Assembly: GCA_965248075.1 (NCBI GenBank)
Contig: CBDFIL010000003.1
Location: forward strand, 1,798,001-1,862,000
Length of the DNA: 64,000 bases
Direction: 5' to 3'
Source: VXNE01 sp965248075
GTDB lineage: Bacteria; Pseudomonadota; Gammaproteobacteria; Pseudomonadales; Azotimanducaceae
A program made the position numbers and the translations under genes. How positions within the stretch are numbered: position 1 is the first letter of the stretch; the number at the start of each line of letters is the position of its first letter. The notes below the pieces were generated by a model. That model did not search any database. It saw only the letters and a list, made by a program, of their open reading frames with translations, and was not told the origin of the DNA. Positions 50,954 to 59,841 of this stretch are shown piece after piece.

Positions 50954-51996
50954 CGCCGCTGGGCCGACGCCGCTGGGCCAACTTCAAGGCCAATCGCCGC
51001 GGCTGGTACTCGCTGTGGGTTTTCGCCGTGCTATACGGTCTGTCGCTCGCCGCCGAACTGGTCGCCAACGACAAGCCGATATTGCTCTATGTCGACGGCA
51101 GCCTGCACTTCCCCGCCCTGACGCGGGTGACGGAAACGGAACTCGGCGGCACCCTGCCGATCGAAGCGGACTACTCCGACCCGTATGTCCGCGGCCTGAT
51201 CGACGCGGGGGATGGATGGTTCATCGCACCCCCCATTCCCTTCAGCTACGACACCATCGACCTCTACATCGATTCCGCCGCCCCCGCACCCCCGTCCGCT
51301 CGGCACTGGCTCGGCACGGACGACGTGGCGAAGGACGTGCTGGCGCGGCTGATCTACGGATTCCGGCTGTCCGTCTCCTTCGGTATCGGCCTGGCGTTCT
51401 TCGCCTCGATCATCGGGGTCGGAATCGGCGCGGTGCAGGGCTATTTCGGCGGGGTGATGGACCTGGCCGGGCAGCGGATCGTCGAGATCTGGGCCGGGCT
51501 GCCGATCCTCCTGGTCCTGATCATCCTGGCGAGCATCTTCCAGCCCAACGTCTTCATGCTGCTGTTCATCCTGATCGCGTTCAGCTGGATGGCCCTCGTC
51601 TCCGTGGTGCGTGCCGAGTTCCTGCGCGCGCGCAATTTCGACTACGTGCGTGCGGCGCGGAGCCTCGGGGTCTCCAGCCTGACGATCATGCGCCGCCACG
51701 TGCTGCCGAACGCCACGGTCGCGGCGCTGACCTTCCTGCCCTTCATCCTGTGCGGAGCCGTGACCACGCTCACCGCGCTCGACTTTCTCGGCTTCGGCCT
51801 GCCGGCGGGATCGCCCTCCCTCGGCGAACTGTTGCAGCAGGGCAAGAGCAACCTGCAGGCGCCTTGGCTGGGGCTGACGGGCTTCTTCACGCTGGCGGTG
51901 ATGCTCTGCCTGCTCATCTTCGTGGGCGAGGCGGTACGGGATGCATTCGATCCGCGGCGGTCGGCGCAGACTGCGGCGCCGGTGGCGCTCGGCTGA
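50950..51996 (+). CDS. Yej-type ABC transporter permease (YejE-like)
   Basis: This protein of 348 residues has the YejE/DppC layout: an N-terminal segment (GRRRWANFKANRRGWYSLWV), LGTDDVAKDVLARLIYGFRL, five later segments, and the ATPase-docking loop ARNFDYVRAARSLGVSSLTI and MRRHVLPNATVAAL. Substrate-binding and YejB-like genes lie just upstream. A YejF-type ATPase is expected next, but the following sequence is an unrelated cassette, so the ATPase must come from another locus or the operon has been cut. Confidence 0.93.
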   Translation: MTPLGRRRWANFKANRRGWYSLWVFAVLYGLSLAAELVANDKPILLYVDGSLHFPALTRVTETELGGTLPIEADYSDPYVRGLIDAGDGWFIAPPIPFSYDTIDLYIDSAAPAPPSARHWLGTDDVAKDVLARLIYGFRLSVSFGIGLAFFASIIGVGIGAVQGYFGGVMDLAGQRIVEIWAGLPILLVLIILASIFQPNVFMLLFILIAFSWMALVSVVRAEFLRARNFDYVRAARSLGVSSLTIMRRHVLPNATVAALTFLPFILCGAVTTLTALDFLGFGLPAGSPSLGELLQQGKSNLQAPWLGLTGFFTLAVMLCLLIFVGEAVRDAFDPRRSAQTAAPVALG

Positions 51997-52120
51997 TCCG
52001 CAGCCGGCGCGCCACTTACCCACCTTGCCGCAGCGAACCGCGATAACATGACGCGAAGGGGTCCGGTGGCAATTCCGGTGGCAATGAGGGTCGCTCCAGG
52101 CTTCTCATGTGACCGGACGG

Positions 52121-52821
52121 ATGGATGTCGTGCGAATTGAACCCGAGATCAGCAGCGTAGCCGTGATCTTGCTGGGCGACTTCAATCGGCAATCTTCACG
52201 CCGGCGTGGTTCGCGCTGCATCAGCTTCTTCCCAAGGGCGCGGCAGACAGCGCCGACCTGAAGGTCGCGCACCCCCAGACCACTTCGTTCACCGCCGATT
52301 GGCTGCAACTCAACGTCCTCGTCGATCGGTTCTCGGCAGAGACGACACAGGCTCCGCACATCCGGCTTTGTGACCTTGTAGTACGCGTCTTCAGAGAGCA
52401 CCTCTTTCACACGCCCGTTCGTGCACTCGGCATCAATCGCCAGGTCCACTTCAGAGTGCGGGATGTATCCACTCGCGATCGCATCGGCAGGACGTTGGCG
52501 CCCGTCGACGCCTGGGGCGCCTGGGCAGCGGAGCTTGGGGACAGCGGCCAACACGGCGGGATGACGTCCGTCACGATGACGCAAGTCAACATCGAGGGGC
52601 GGTCAGTCGATGATAAGATCAACATCACAATAGAGCCGTCAAATCGCGTCGGCGTTGACGTGGATGGAGTCTACGCGCGGGTGAACGACCACTATGCGGT
52701 CACCGCGGCCGACGGCCGCCCGACCGAGCACTTGATGGACGCTCTGGAGCGCAACTTCGAGTCGTCGTTAAGGCGCAGTGACGGTCTCATCGACCACGTC
52801 ATGTCGCTGGCGCAGAACTGA
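52121..52821 (+). pseudogene. Uncharacterised protein, first gene of a metallo-beta-lactamase cassette, with a -1 frameshift
   Basis: From the ATG at 52121 the frame reads MDVVRIEPEISSVAVILLGD, FN, and then moves one frame at about 52190 to AIFTPAWFALHQLLPKGAAD, continuing in the open frame to 52821 (AWAAELGDSGQHGGMTSVTM, GVDVDGVYARVNDHYAVTAA). With one added base in AATC-GGCA the join reads DFNPAIFTPAWF and gives about 234 residues. I do not recognise a named family. Conserved-looking parts are FNPAIF..AWF near the start, TPVRALGINRQVHFRVRD, LAPVDAWGAW, and a C-terminal NDHY. The gene precedes two more genes in the same direction and is probably their partner. Confidence 0.65.
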
Positions 52822-52876
52822 TCCAAGGAACCGTTCGCCCTTGCAGAATCCGGAATCCAGGGTTGTCCCGACTACG

Positions 52877-53434
52877 GTGAGGGATGATCAATCGGCAACT
52901 GCCATAGCGACCGGAGTCGACGACTCCGTTCAACGGGCGTCCAGGGCCGTCGACTTCGCGCTCGCCCACAGCGACCCGTCGCAGCCAGGGACGTTTGGCC
53001 AGGATCTCCAACGGACCGGCCGTAAATCGACGATTTCCAGCTCCCCCGATCAGAGGCCGGCCGAGATCGCAAGCATGCCTCTCGTGCCCCCATCCACTCC
53101 TGCGACGCCCAGCCTTCATGCACTCCAAGAGTGGGAGGGGTACGTCGTCGAGATAGGAGACGACGACTTCACGGCGCGCCTGGTCGATCTGACCGCCGGT
53201 GCAACGTACGAGGACGAAGAAGCGGAAATCCCACTTTGCGAGGTATCCGCGGCCGATGCCGAGAAGATGCAGGTGGGCAGCATTTTCCGTTGGGTCATCG
53301 GATACGAACGTTCTGCCGGTCCCGTGAGGCGCGTCTCACAGATCGTGTTTCGAGACCTGCCCGCGATTTCGCAAGGCGATCTGTCGGCGAGCAGGACCTG
53401 GGCCAACCAAGTCGCCACGGCCTTCGGGGAGTGA
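52877..53434 (+). CDS. Uncharacterised protein coupled to the metallo-beta-lactamase gene
   Basis: This protein is about 185 residues long. The N-terminal third looks disordered (Ser, Asp, Pro-rich). From ALQEWEGYVVEIGDDDFTAR, then LVDLTAGATYEDEEAEIPLC, MQVGSIFRWVIGYERSAGPV and RRVSQIVFRDLPAIS it is a compact beta-rich domain. I do not recognise a family with known function. I chose the GTG at 52877; an ATG at 53074, just before that domain, is also possible. The TGA overlaps the next GTG by four bases, so the two proteins are made together and probably form a complex. Confidence 0.65.
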   Translation: MRDDQSATAIATGVDDSVQRASRAVDFALAHSDPSQPGTFGQDLQRTGRKSTISSSPDQRPAEIASMPLVPPSTPATPSLHALQEWEGYVVEIGDDDFTARLVDLTAGATYEDEEAEIPLCEVSAADAEKMQVGSIFRWVIGYERSAGPVRRVSQIVFRDLPAISQGDLSASRTWANQVATAFGE

Positions 53435-54516
53435 TCGGACCCGCGCAAGCCAACTTGCCGCCTGGTCCCGAACAGTTCGAGGTCACGCTACTTGGGCCGG
53501 GTTATGGTGAGAGTATCGTCCTGCATGTCGGCGAGGGTTCCTGGATCATCGTCGATTCGTGCATCGATGCGTCCGGGAGCGCGCGGCCGCTGCAATACCT
53601 GGAGAGCATCGGCGTAGACCCGACCGGGGCTGTTCGACTTGTCGTCGCCACGCACTGGCACGACGATCACATACGAGGGATGGCCGCCGTGGTGAAGGCA
53701 TGCCCGCGGGCTGACTTCTGTTGCGCGACCGCACTCTGCGACCGTGAGTTCCTGACCGTGGTCGACGCCCTGCACCGGCGACCCTTGACCCGAGACCGCA
53801 CCGGCGTCCGCGAAATGCACGACGTTCTCTCCCATCTGCACGCCGCGGGGACAGGCCCAACGTTCGCTTCCGCCAATAGACGCATCTACGCAGCCAATGA
53901 GTGCGAAGTCTGGTCCTTGTCACCGAGCGACTCGTCCTTTGAGACCTTCCTGGCGTCGGTCGGCGAGATGTTGCCGGCCCAAGGCGCCACGACGACCCGC
54001 GTCCCGGACCTGCGACCCAACGACATCGCCGTAGCCCTGTGGATTCGCGTTGGCGATGCAGCAGCCCTGCTCGGATCCGATCTCGAGAGAAAGGGCTGGT
54101 TCGAGATCCTTCGCAGTACCGCGCGGCCGACAGACAAGGCGACGGTTTTCAAGGTGTCCCATCACGGCTCTCAAGATGCGGACGTACCGGACGTTTGGAC
54201 AACGATGCTCTCGCCTCAGCCACACGCAGTGCTGACCCCTTGGCGACTCGGCGGCCACTCGCTTCCGCGGGACACCGACGCAAAGCGTATCGTGTCCCGC
54301 ACACCAAACGCCTACATCACCACCAGATCCCCGACTCGGGCAGGCAAGCGAAGGGATAGAGCCGTAACGCGGACCCTCCGAGAGTCCGGCGTCGTCTTCC
54401 GCAGGGCCGCCCTCTCCACCGGGACGGTACGCCTGCGGGCCGTTATCGGGTCCCTCGCTTCCTGGTCGGTCGAGACATTTGGCGAGGCCTGTCGTCTGGA
54501 CGAGATCATCGCCTGA
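53431..54516 (+). CDS. Metallo-beta-lactamase-fold hydrolase (ComEC-like hydrolase domain)
   Basis: This protein of 361 residues opens FEVTLLGPGYGESIVLHVGE then WIIVDSCID, has the metal motif LVVATHWHDDHIRGMAAVVK (HxHxDH), and later VALWIRVGDAAALLGSDLER (bridging Asp) and KVSHHGSQDADVP (last His). This is the arrangement of the soluble MBL domain related to ComEC, usually a phosphodiesterase or nuclease. It ends without membrane segments. The GTG start overlaps the previous stop by four bases. As last gene of a compact three-gene cassette with two unknown proteins it looks like the effector of an uncharacterised system. Confidence 0.82.
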   Translation: MIGPAQANLPPGPEQFEVTLLGPGYGESIVLHVGEGSWIIVDSCIDASGSARPLQYLESIGVDPTGAVRLVVATHWHDDHIRGMAAVVKACPRADFCCATALCDREFLTVVDALHRRPLTRDRTGVREMHDVLSHLHAAGTGPTFASANRRIYAANECEVWSLSPSDSSFETFLASVGEMLPAQGATTTRVPDLRPNDIAVALWIRVGDAAALLGSDLERKGWFEILRSTARPTDKATVFKVSHHGSQDADVPDVWTTMLSPQPHAVLTPWRLGGHSLPRDTDAKRIVSRTPNAYITTRSPTRAGKRRDRAVTRTLRESGVVFRRAALSTGTVRLRAVIGSLASWSVETFGEACRLDEIIA

Positions 54517-54711
54517 CGGCGCGGCTGGGACCTCGGCAGGCAAGACGTTCAGGAGCACCCAGTCGAATCAGCCCGGGCCATCGTGCGCCGTAGACCGCGG
54601 CGCTCGGCCAGACAGGTGTAAGCTCCTTCCACGTGAACGTACTCCGAACGCCCGGCGAGAGGTTCGCGAAAATCACCCTGGTTGGTCCCAGCAGGAGGTG
54701 CCGGGTGCCAG

Positions 54712-54801
54712 GTCACGATCAAGGACATCGGACACTATCCGCAGGACGATGCTGCAGAAGAGTTGGCCCGGATAGTCATAGACTTCATGCAGGCAACGTA
54801 G
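54712..54801 (+). pseudogene. 3' remnant of an alpha/beta-hydrolase gene
   Basis: The frame VTIKDIGHYPQDDAAEELAR followed by IVIDFMQAT and a TAG is the C-terminus of an alpha/beta hydrolase, with the catalytic His in GHYPQ. Nothing recognisable of the rest of the gene lies upstream, so only about the last 30 codons remain. Confidence 0.65.
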
Positions 54802-54826
54802 TCGCGACAGGAGCGCAGGACTCAGC

Positions 54827-55750
54827 ATGGAGCATCCCGGAGCCTTGACACAACCGCCGTACGACACCTCCCTGCTCGGTGTCGCCGTGGGCGCGCTGTA
54901 CCACTACGGGAACGAGGTCACCCCCGGGGAGGCATTCGTCCTGTCCGGGCACGCGTTCGCGCTCAACATCCACCCGGACCTGTGTCCCAGCGCCCCGTAC
55001 TGCTGGGATTACCGGGGGTGCGTGGAACGGTTGCGCAACGTCGGTCTGGAGACACGGGAACTCGGCACGCTGATGCCCACCGCGGACGCCGCCGGGAAGC
55101 GCCGGCTGGAATCCCGGGTCTGCGAAGCACTCGAACAGGGCGCGGTCTGCTCGCTCCTGAACCTGGACCACCAGCTTGTGCTGGGTCGCGACACAGAGGG
55201 TTTCCTGCTCGCGCAGCCGTGGGGTCCCGAGCCCCCGAGCACGCCGAAGCGTCTGACGTTCGGCACCTGGGAGGAATGCCAGACCGGGCCCCCGGTCGAG
55301 TTTTTCGCCTTCATGCCATGCGAACCGGCCTCCTCGACACCGCTTGCAGACGCGCTGGCGTTGGCCGTGGACGCGTGGAGGCGCCCCGAGAGCATGACGG
55401 AGGAGCCTTATGGCTTCGGGCCCGTGGCCTACGACCGCTGGCTCGCTGCCCTGCAAGCGGACAGCATCGATGTGCACGGGAACTGGTGGAACGCCTCGGT
55501 CTGGGGAGAGTGCCGTGCCTTCGCCGCGGAGTACTTCGCGACGGCCGCCAATGTCGAGGGCGCCGCCTGGCTGAACGCGCCCACCGCCCGGTGGCTGGCC
55601 GAGCGGTACGCGTCGTTGGCGACCGTCCTGCACACCGCCTCCGACAGGACGGCGTCGAATGCGACGCGGCGAAGCCTGATCGAGGAGGCCCGAGACCTCG
55701 ACCTGGGATGCATGGAACGCCTCGACGCGTTGTGCCGGGCCGCAGCTTGA
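54827..55750 (+). CDS. BtrH-like protein (peptidase-like N-terminal domain)
   Basis: This protein of 307 residues starts with SLLGVAVGALYHYGNEVTPG, then EAFVLSGHAFALNIHPDLCP and YCWDYRGCVERLRNVGLETR, a pattern resembling the BtrH N-terminal domain, a papain-like fold used to move acyl groups in butirosin synthesis, but many relatives are uncharacterised. HQLVLGRDTEGFLLAQPWGP follows as the second conserved block. The C-terminal half is helical, with VWGECRAFAAEYFATAANVE. The next gene, an MFS transporter, starts six bases after the stop. The pair may handle one small molecule. Confidence 0.65.
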   Translation: MEHPGALTQPPYDTSLLGVAVGALYHYGNEVTPGEAFVLSGHAFALNIHPDLCPSAPYCWDYRGCVERLRNVGLETRELGTLMPTADAAGKRRLESRVCEALEQGAVCSLLNLDHQLVLGRDTEGFLLAQPWGPEPPSTPKRLTFGTWEECQTGPPVEFFAFMPCEPASSTPLADALALAVDAWRRPESMTEEPYGFGPVAYDRWLAALQADSIDVHGNWWNASVWGECRAFAAEYFATAANVEGAAWLNAPTARWLAERYASLATVLHTASDRTASNATRRSLIEEARDLDLGCMERLDALCRAAA

Positions 55751-55755
55751 ATCAC

Positions 55756-57096
55756 ATGGAGGGAACCGTGACCAGGGAGGACTCCGAGCCAGCCTTGCGT
55801 AGCGGAGGGCTGGGTTTTCTCTTCCTCCTGACGTTCCTCAACGTTCTCAACTTCATCGACCGGCAGTTGCTGTCGAGCTTTGCCAACTGGATCGTTCCGG
55901 AGCTGGGACTCACCAACACCCAATTCGGCCTGCTGACGGGTCTCGTCTTCATCGTCTTCTACTCGGTGATGGGGCTGTTCATGGGCACGCTCGTGGACAG
56001 GATGAACCGCATCCGGCTCATCGCCGCCGGGGTCGCCCTGTGGAGCGCGCTGACGGCCCTGTCCGGCATGGCCAAGGGTTTTGTCAGCCTCGCGTTGCCG
56101 AGAGTGTTCATTGGCGTCGGCGAATCCATCCTGACCCCGGCCGCGATGTCTCTCTTCGGAGACCGCTTCCCCGCGAAGTGGCTCGGAGTAGCCACGGGCA
56201 TCTACGGACTGGGCGTGCCGATCGGAATCGCCTCTTCCCTGTTCATCGTCGCCTACCTGGAGCCTTACCTGGGTTGGCGCGGCTGCTTCTACCTGCTGGG
56301 CGCCATCGGCGTCGTACTCGCGGCGGCGACGCTGTTGCTGAAGGAGACGCCCCGGGTCCACCAGCGGACGGCGGCGAACAGGTCCCCCGTGTCGTTCAGA
56401 GAAATCATCCTGGGGCTGCTCGCGGAGCTGAAACGCTCACCCGCCCTGTCCATGACCATCGCCGGCGGGACGACGTTCACCTTTGTGCTGGGAGCGGCCG
56501 CGTTCGAACAGCTCTGGTTTGCCCAGGAGCGCGGCTTCGACCGTTCGGAGATTGCCCGGGCCACCGCGTGGTACGCCATCGTCGGCGGAGTCCTGGGCAC
56601 CCTGGTCGGCGGTTACGGCGGCGACATCTTCATGCGCAGAACCGGTATCGGCCGACCCATGTTCCTGTTCTGGATCATGCTGGCGCTCGCGCCGGTCAAT
56701 GTCGCCTTTCGAATCGTCGAAGCGGGCTCGCTGGTGTTCTGGGCGGGGGTGTTCTTCATCTACTTCCAGGTCGGCTGCTTCTACGGACCGACCTTCGCGA
56801 CAATCCAGGAGCTGGCGCCCCCACGTATTCGCGGTACGGTTGTCGCGTTTGCCATCCTGATGCTGCAACTCTTCGGCGTCGGCGTCGGGGTAACCGTCGC
56901 CGGCTACGTCATCGACTCGCTTCAGGCGGCCAGCGTGCCCGAGCCCTACACGCGGACGCTGCTGGCTTTCACGCTGATCTCCATGGCGTGCATCCCGATG
57001 TTCTTCTACGCCGGACGCAGATTCCACCGAGACCGGGACGCGCTCCTTGCGCGGGAGGCACGAGCGGACGCAGCGGGTCGGATTGCCGAGAACTGA
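55756..57096 (+). CDS. MFS transporter (spinster-like group)
   Basis: This protein of 446 residues has twelve membrane segments. FLLTFLNVLNFIDRQLLSSF, LTNTQFGLLTGLVFIVFYSV, GTLVDRMNRIRLIAAGVALW and RVFIGVGESILTPAAMSLFG are typical of the spinster-like/hexuronate MFS group. The second half is complete (WYAIVGGVLGTLVGGYGGDI, PRIRGTVVAFAILMLQLFGV), unlike the MFS protein at 30113-31276. The substrate is unknown. It is likely co-transcribed with the BtrH-like gene. Confidence 0.92.
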   Translation: MEGTVTREDSEPALRSGGLGFLFLLTFLNVLNFIDRQLLSSFANWIVPELGLTNTQFGLLTGLVFIVFYSVMGLFMGTLVDRMNRIRLIAAGVALWSALTALSGMAKGFVSLALPRVFIGVGESILTPAAMSLFGDRFPAKWLGVATGIYGLGVPIGIASSLFIVAYLEPYLGWRGCFYLLGAIGVVLAAATLLLKETPRVHQRTAANRSPVSFREIILGLLAELKRSPALSMTIAGGTTFTFVLGAAAFEQLWFAQERGFDRSEIARATAWYAIVGGVLGTLVGGYGGDIFMRRTGIGRPMFLFWIMLALAPVNVAFRIVEAGSLVFWAGVFFIYFQVGCFYGPTFATIQELAPPRIRGTVVAFAILMLQLFGVGVGVTVAGYVIDSLQAASVPEPYTRTLLAFTLISMACIPMFFYAGRRFHRDRDALLAREARADAAGRIAEN

Positions 57097-57171
57097 CCAG
57101 GGCGGTCCAACCCCTTTGATGGTCACTTTACGCGATGCAAATATCCCGTTGAGAAAAGGGCCAACCACCAA

Positions 57172-59397
57172 CTATCGTTTGCCAAGGAACCGCGTCACTT
57201 CAACACCCACCTGTCTCGGCATGTTCCAGGTGCCTTGTCGACCGTAGGTCGTGTTCGATCCCTGAATATTCGTGACGTATTGTTCATCCGTCGCGTTGCG
57301 AACAAACAGCCGCGCCGCATAGACATCATCAGCACTTCGCCAGTTGACATTCACGTTAACGATCGTATAGGGGTCTGTTGAATCCTTCCTTTGATCGAAT
57401 TCCCGGTAGTACACCCGTGATCGGTAACTTGCATCCACACTCACCGTAAGGTCGCCACCCAAGCTGACGGGCGTATTGTAGGAAAGCCCGAGATTGATAC
57501 TTCTATCAGGCGCATAACTGAGCGGATTGCCTTTGTTCTCCAATGCGCCGAGATTCCTTCTCAAAGTATCTGTGTTCAAGAAACTACCGTATTCCGTATC
57601 AAGCAAGGTGAACCCGCCGTTCACGCTCCAGTTCTCGTTCAGGAGAGAAGAAAGCTCAAACTCGAGGCCGCGAATCTTGGCATCACCCGCGTTGGTAATG
57701 ACGCCTTGGAACCCAATCACCTGGGCGACCTGAAAATCGGAGTAGTCGTAATCAAATGCGGCCGCCCGAAGGCTTGTCGCACCATCACCGAAGCTCGCCT
57801 TATACCCAATCTCCGTAGAATCAACCGTCTCGGGAGCCCACGGCGGATTACAGTCAGACGAGTTTACGCCACCTACTTTGAAGCCTTCCGAGTAACTGGC
57901 GTACACCATGCTGTCTTCAGAGAGATCAAATTCGACCGAAGCTCTTATGGTGTTGTCCGACTCATCCCATTGTTGTACGAATACTTCGGGGCCGCAGACC
58001 TGGACGATGGGCACGATTCCGAAGGGGAACTTGGCGTTAATCGTAAACGAATGGCCCTGCTCCTTGTCCTCCTCGGTACGGCGAAAGCCTGCACCCAGCC
58101 GTACACGGTCTGATACGGACCAGGTGACATCCACGAATGCCGACTTCGATTCCGTCTCGAAAAACGGTTCCTGAATATCCAGTTGGATAGCCACCGGCAC
58201 AGGAAACAGGGCAGGTACGGGGAAATCAAAAAAGAGTCGACTGGTGCGTTCATCATCCATGTAGTATACGCCCGCGACCCATTCGAAATCGCCGTGTGTG
58301 CCCGATACGGTGATCTCCTGGGTAAACGTTTCGGTCTCAGCCGGTCTCAGTCTATTAAAGAGGCCGAGGCTGGTGCCATCCGCGGGATTGATGAATTCGT
58401 CGGCCCAGTCCTGGAAAGCCGTGATTGACTTGACGCTGATTGCGCCAATATCCCAGTTGAGGTTAAGGCTGTACATTTCGTAGTCACGATCTGAATCGGA
58501 CCGTCCTCGGTTGTACACCTTCAGCGGCTCTTCGGTGAACAGAATCTCCGACGGCGGCGTGGTTAGGATGTTGGTAGGGGGTAGCCCGGAAGCGACGCCC
58601 AGGTCGAAATGTTGATGGATCATGGACCAGTGGTCCCACGCACCCTCCGATTTACTTCGGCCGTAGGTAAAGGTAGCATCCAGACTTTCCGTCAGGTCTG
58701 CAACAACAGTCAGACGAAGGTTGGACTTTTCACCCATCATCAGATCGTCTTCACCCGGTTGAAGATTCTCTATCCAACCCTCTCCGGCATCGAGAAAATT
58801 ACCCGCCAGACGGACCCCTGCCCGATCTCCGATCGGGCCGGAGATCACTCCCTCAATAGATTTATGATCATACTCTGCATAGCCGAGCTTGAGATGGCCT
58901 GCGAGTTCATCCGTTGGTTTCGCGGAGATGAAGTTCACTGCCCCACCAGTGGCATTGCGCCCATACAGCGTTCCCTGGGGCCCTCGCAACACTTCTACTC
59001 GTTCGAGATCGAGGTGAGATAACTGTGAGCTGGACGCGATAGCTTGCACGACGCCATCCACGCTCACCATAACGCCGGGTGCTTCCACAAATTCGCCAAT
59101 ACCCCGTATCGCGACCTGGCGCCTACCGAGAAATTCGCCGTATTGCAGGCTGGGTACCAGGTACTGAATGTCAGCGATATCACTGATGCCTTTTGCATTC
59201 AATTCCTCAGCACCAAGTGCCGTGATCGCTGCTGGTGTTTCCAGCACCGTTTCGGATCTTCGGAGCCCGGTGACGACGATCTCTTCAATGGCCGAATCAT
59301 CCGCCACGTTGGTATCAGCACCTTCCGCTCTCTCTGCATACATAACCGCAGTTGCAAAAAGAACAACCAACCCAAGTAGCATCGATCTGCAGTTCAT
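57172..59397 (-). CDS. TonB-dependent outer-membrane receptor with atypically low GC
   Basis: This protein of 741 residues has a signal peptide (SMLLGLVVLFATAVMYAERA), a TonB box (SAIEEIVVTGLRRSETVLET), the plug signature LDLERVEVLRGPQGTLYGRN, and a beta barrel ending WNMPRQVGVEVTRFLGKR. It belongs to the same broad group as the receptor at 18315-20702 but is not close to it. Base composition is visibly nearer to even than in every neighbouring gene, with many A/T-ending codons, suggesting recent transfer. I chose the ATG at 59397, preceded by GGAGAGGG. The alpha/beta hydrolase and GST genes that follow on the other strand are of normal GC. Confidence 0.93.
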   Translation of the reverse strand: MNCRSMLLGLVVLFATAVMYAERAEGADTNVADDSAIEEIVVTGLRRSETVLETPAAITALGAEELNAKGISDIADIQYLVPSLQYGEFLGRRQVAIRGIGEFVEAPGVMVSVDGVVQAIASSSQLSHLDLERVEVLRGPQGTLYGRNATGGAVNFISAKPTDELAGHLKLGYAEYDHKSIEGVISGPIGDRAGVRLAGNFLDAGEGWIENLQPGEDDLMMGEKSNLRLTVVADLTESLDATFTYGRSKSEGAWDHWSMIHQHFDLGVASGLPPTNILTTPPSEILFTEEPLKVYNRGRSDSDRDYEMYSLNLNWDIGAISVKSITAFQDWADEFINPADGTSLGLFNRLRPAETETFTQEITVSGTHGDFEWVAGVYYMDDERTSRLFFDFPVPALFPVPVAIQLDIQEPFFETESKSAFVDVTWSVSDRVRLGAGFRRTEEDKEQGHSFTINAKFPFGIVPIVQVCGPEVFVQQWDESDNTIRASVEFDLSEDSMVYASYSEGFKVGGVNSSDCNPPWAPETVDSTEIGYKASFGDGATSLRAAAFDYDYSDFQVAQVIGFQGVITNAGDAKIRGLEFELSSLLNENWSVNGGFTLLDTEYGSFLNTDTLRRNLGALENKGNPLSYAPDRSINLGLSYNTPVSLGGDLTVSVDASYRSRVYYREFDQRKDSTDPYTIVNVNVNWRSADDVYAARLFVRNATDEQYVTNIQGSNTTYGRQGTWNMPRQVGVEVTRFLGKR

Positions 59398-59841
59398 CCC
59401 TCTCCACCCTATCTGCACTCACGCGTAGCAATCGGAGAGTTTGGCATAAACGGGTGGGGTTCCGCCATGGCACTCTGGAGAAGTCTTCGAAGGGGCTGTT
59501 GAAGGAGTTTCTGGGGGGGCTGTCGAATATAGCCAGCTGCCGCCTGCGGCGGACCACGACGTACCGGGGCCGACGCACGCCGAGGTTTTGGCACATCGTG
59601 TTGCGGCACATCGCCCAGCTGATCGACGCGCCCAACTCCGGCGAGTCGACCGGAGGATACGAGTTTGTCGCTGTGCCGGGCTTCCGGCATTCGGGTCCCG
59701 TCCTGAACTGCCCTAATGCGGCGATTTCCTGAGCCGTCCCGGCCCGGATCGAGGGCCGATGGACAGTCAGCAGGGATTGCCTTACCGTCTCTTCCAGCCG
59801 CCCCCGACAAAGGACCTTTGGCCAACGATGAGGAGCGGAAC
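59398..59841. other. Intergenic region between the TonB receptor and the alpha/beta hydrolase
   Basis: About 440 bases. The first 60 are lower in GC like the receptor, the rest is GC-rich. A plus-strand open frame ends at 59732 (WHKRVGFRHGTLEKSSKGLL) but has no recognised family and starts inside the receptor gene. It could be a relic of the event that brought in the receptor. No promoter is clear. Confidence 0.4.

Noticed and set aside
59352..59732. 127-codon plus-strand open frame after the low-GC TonB receptor
   Set aside because: It begins inside the receptor gene in antisense and I cannot match it to a transposase or any other family.
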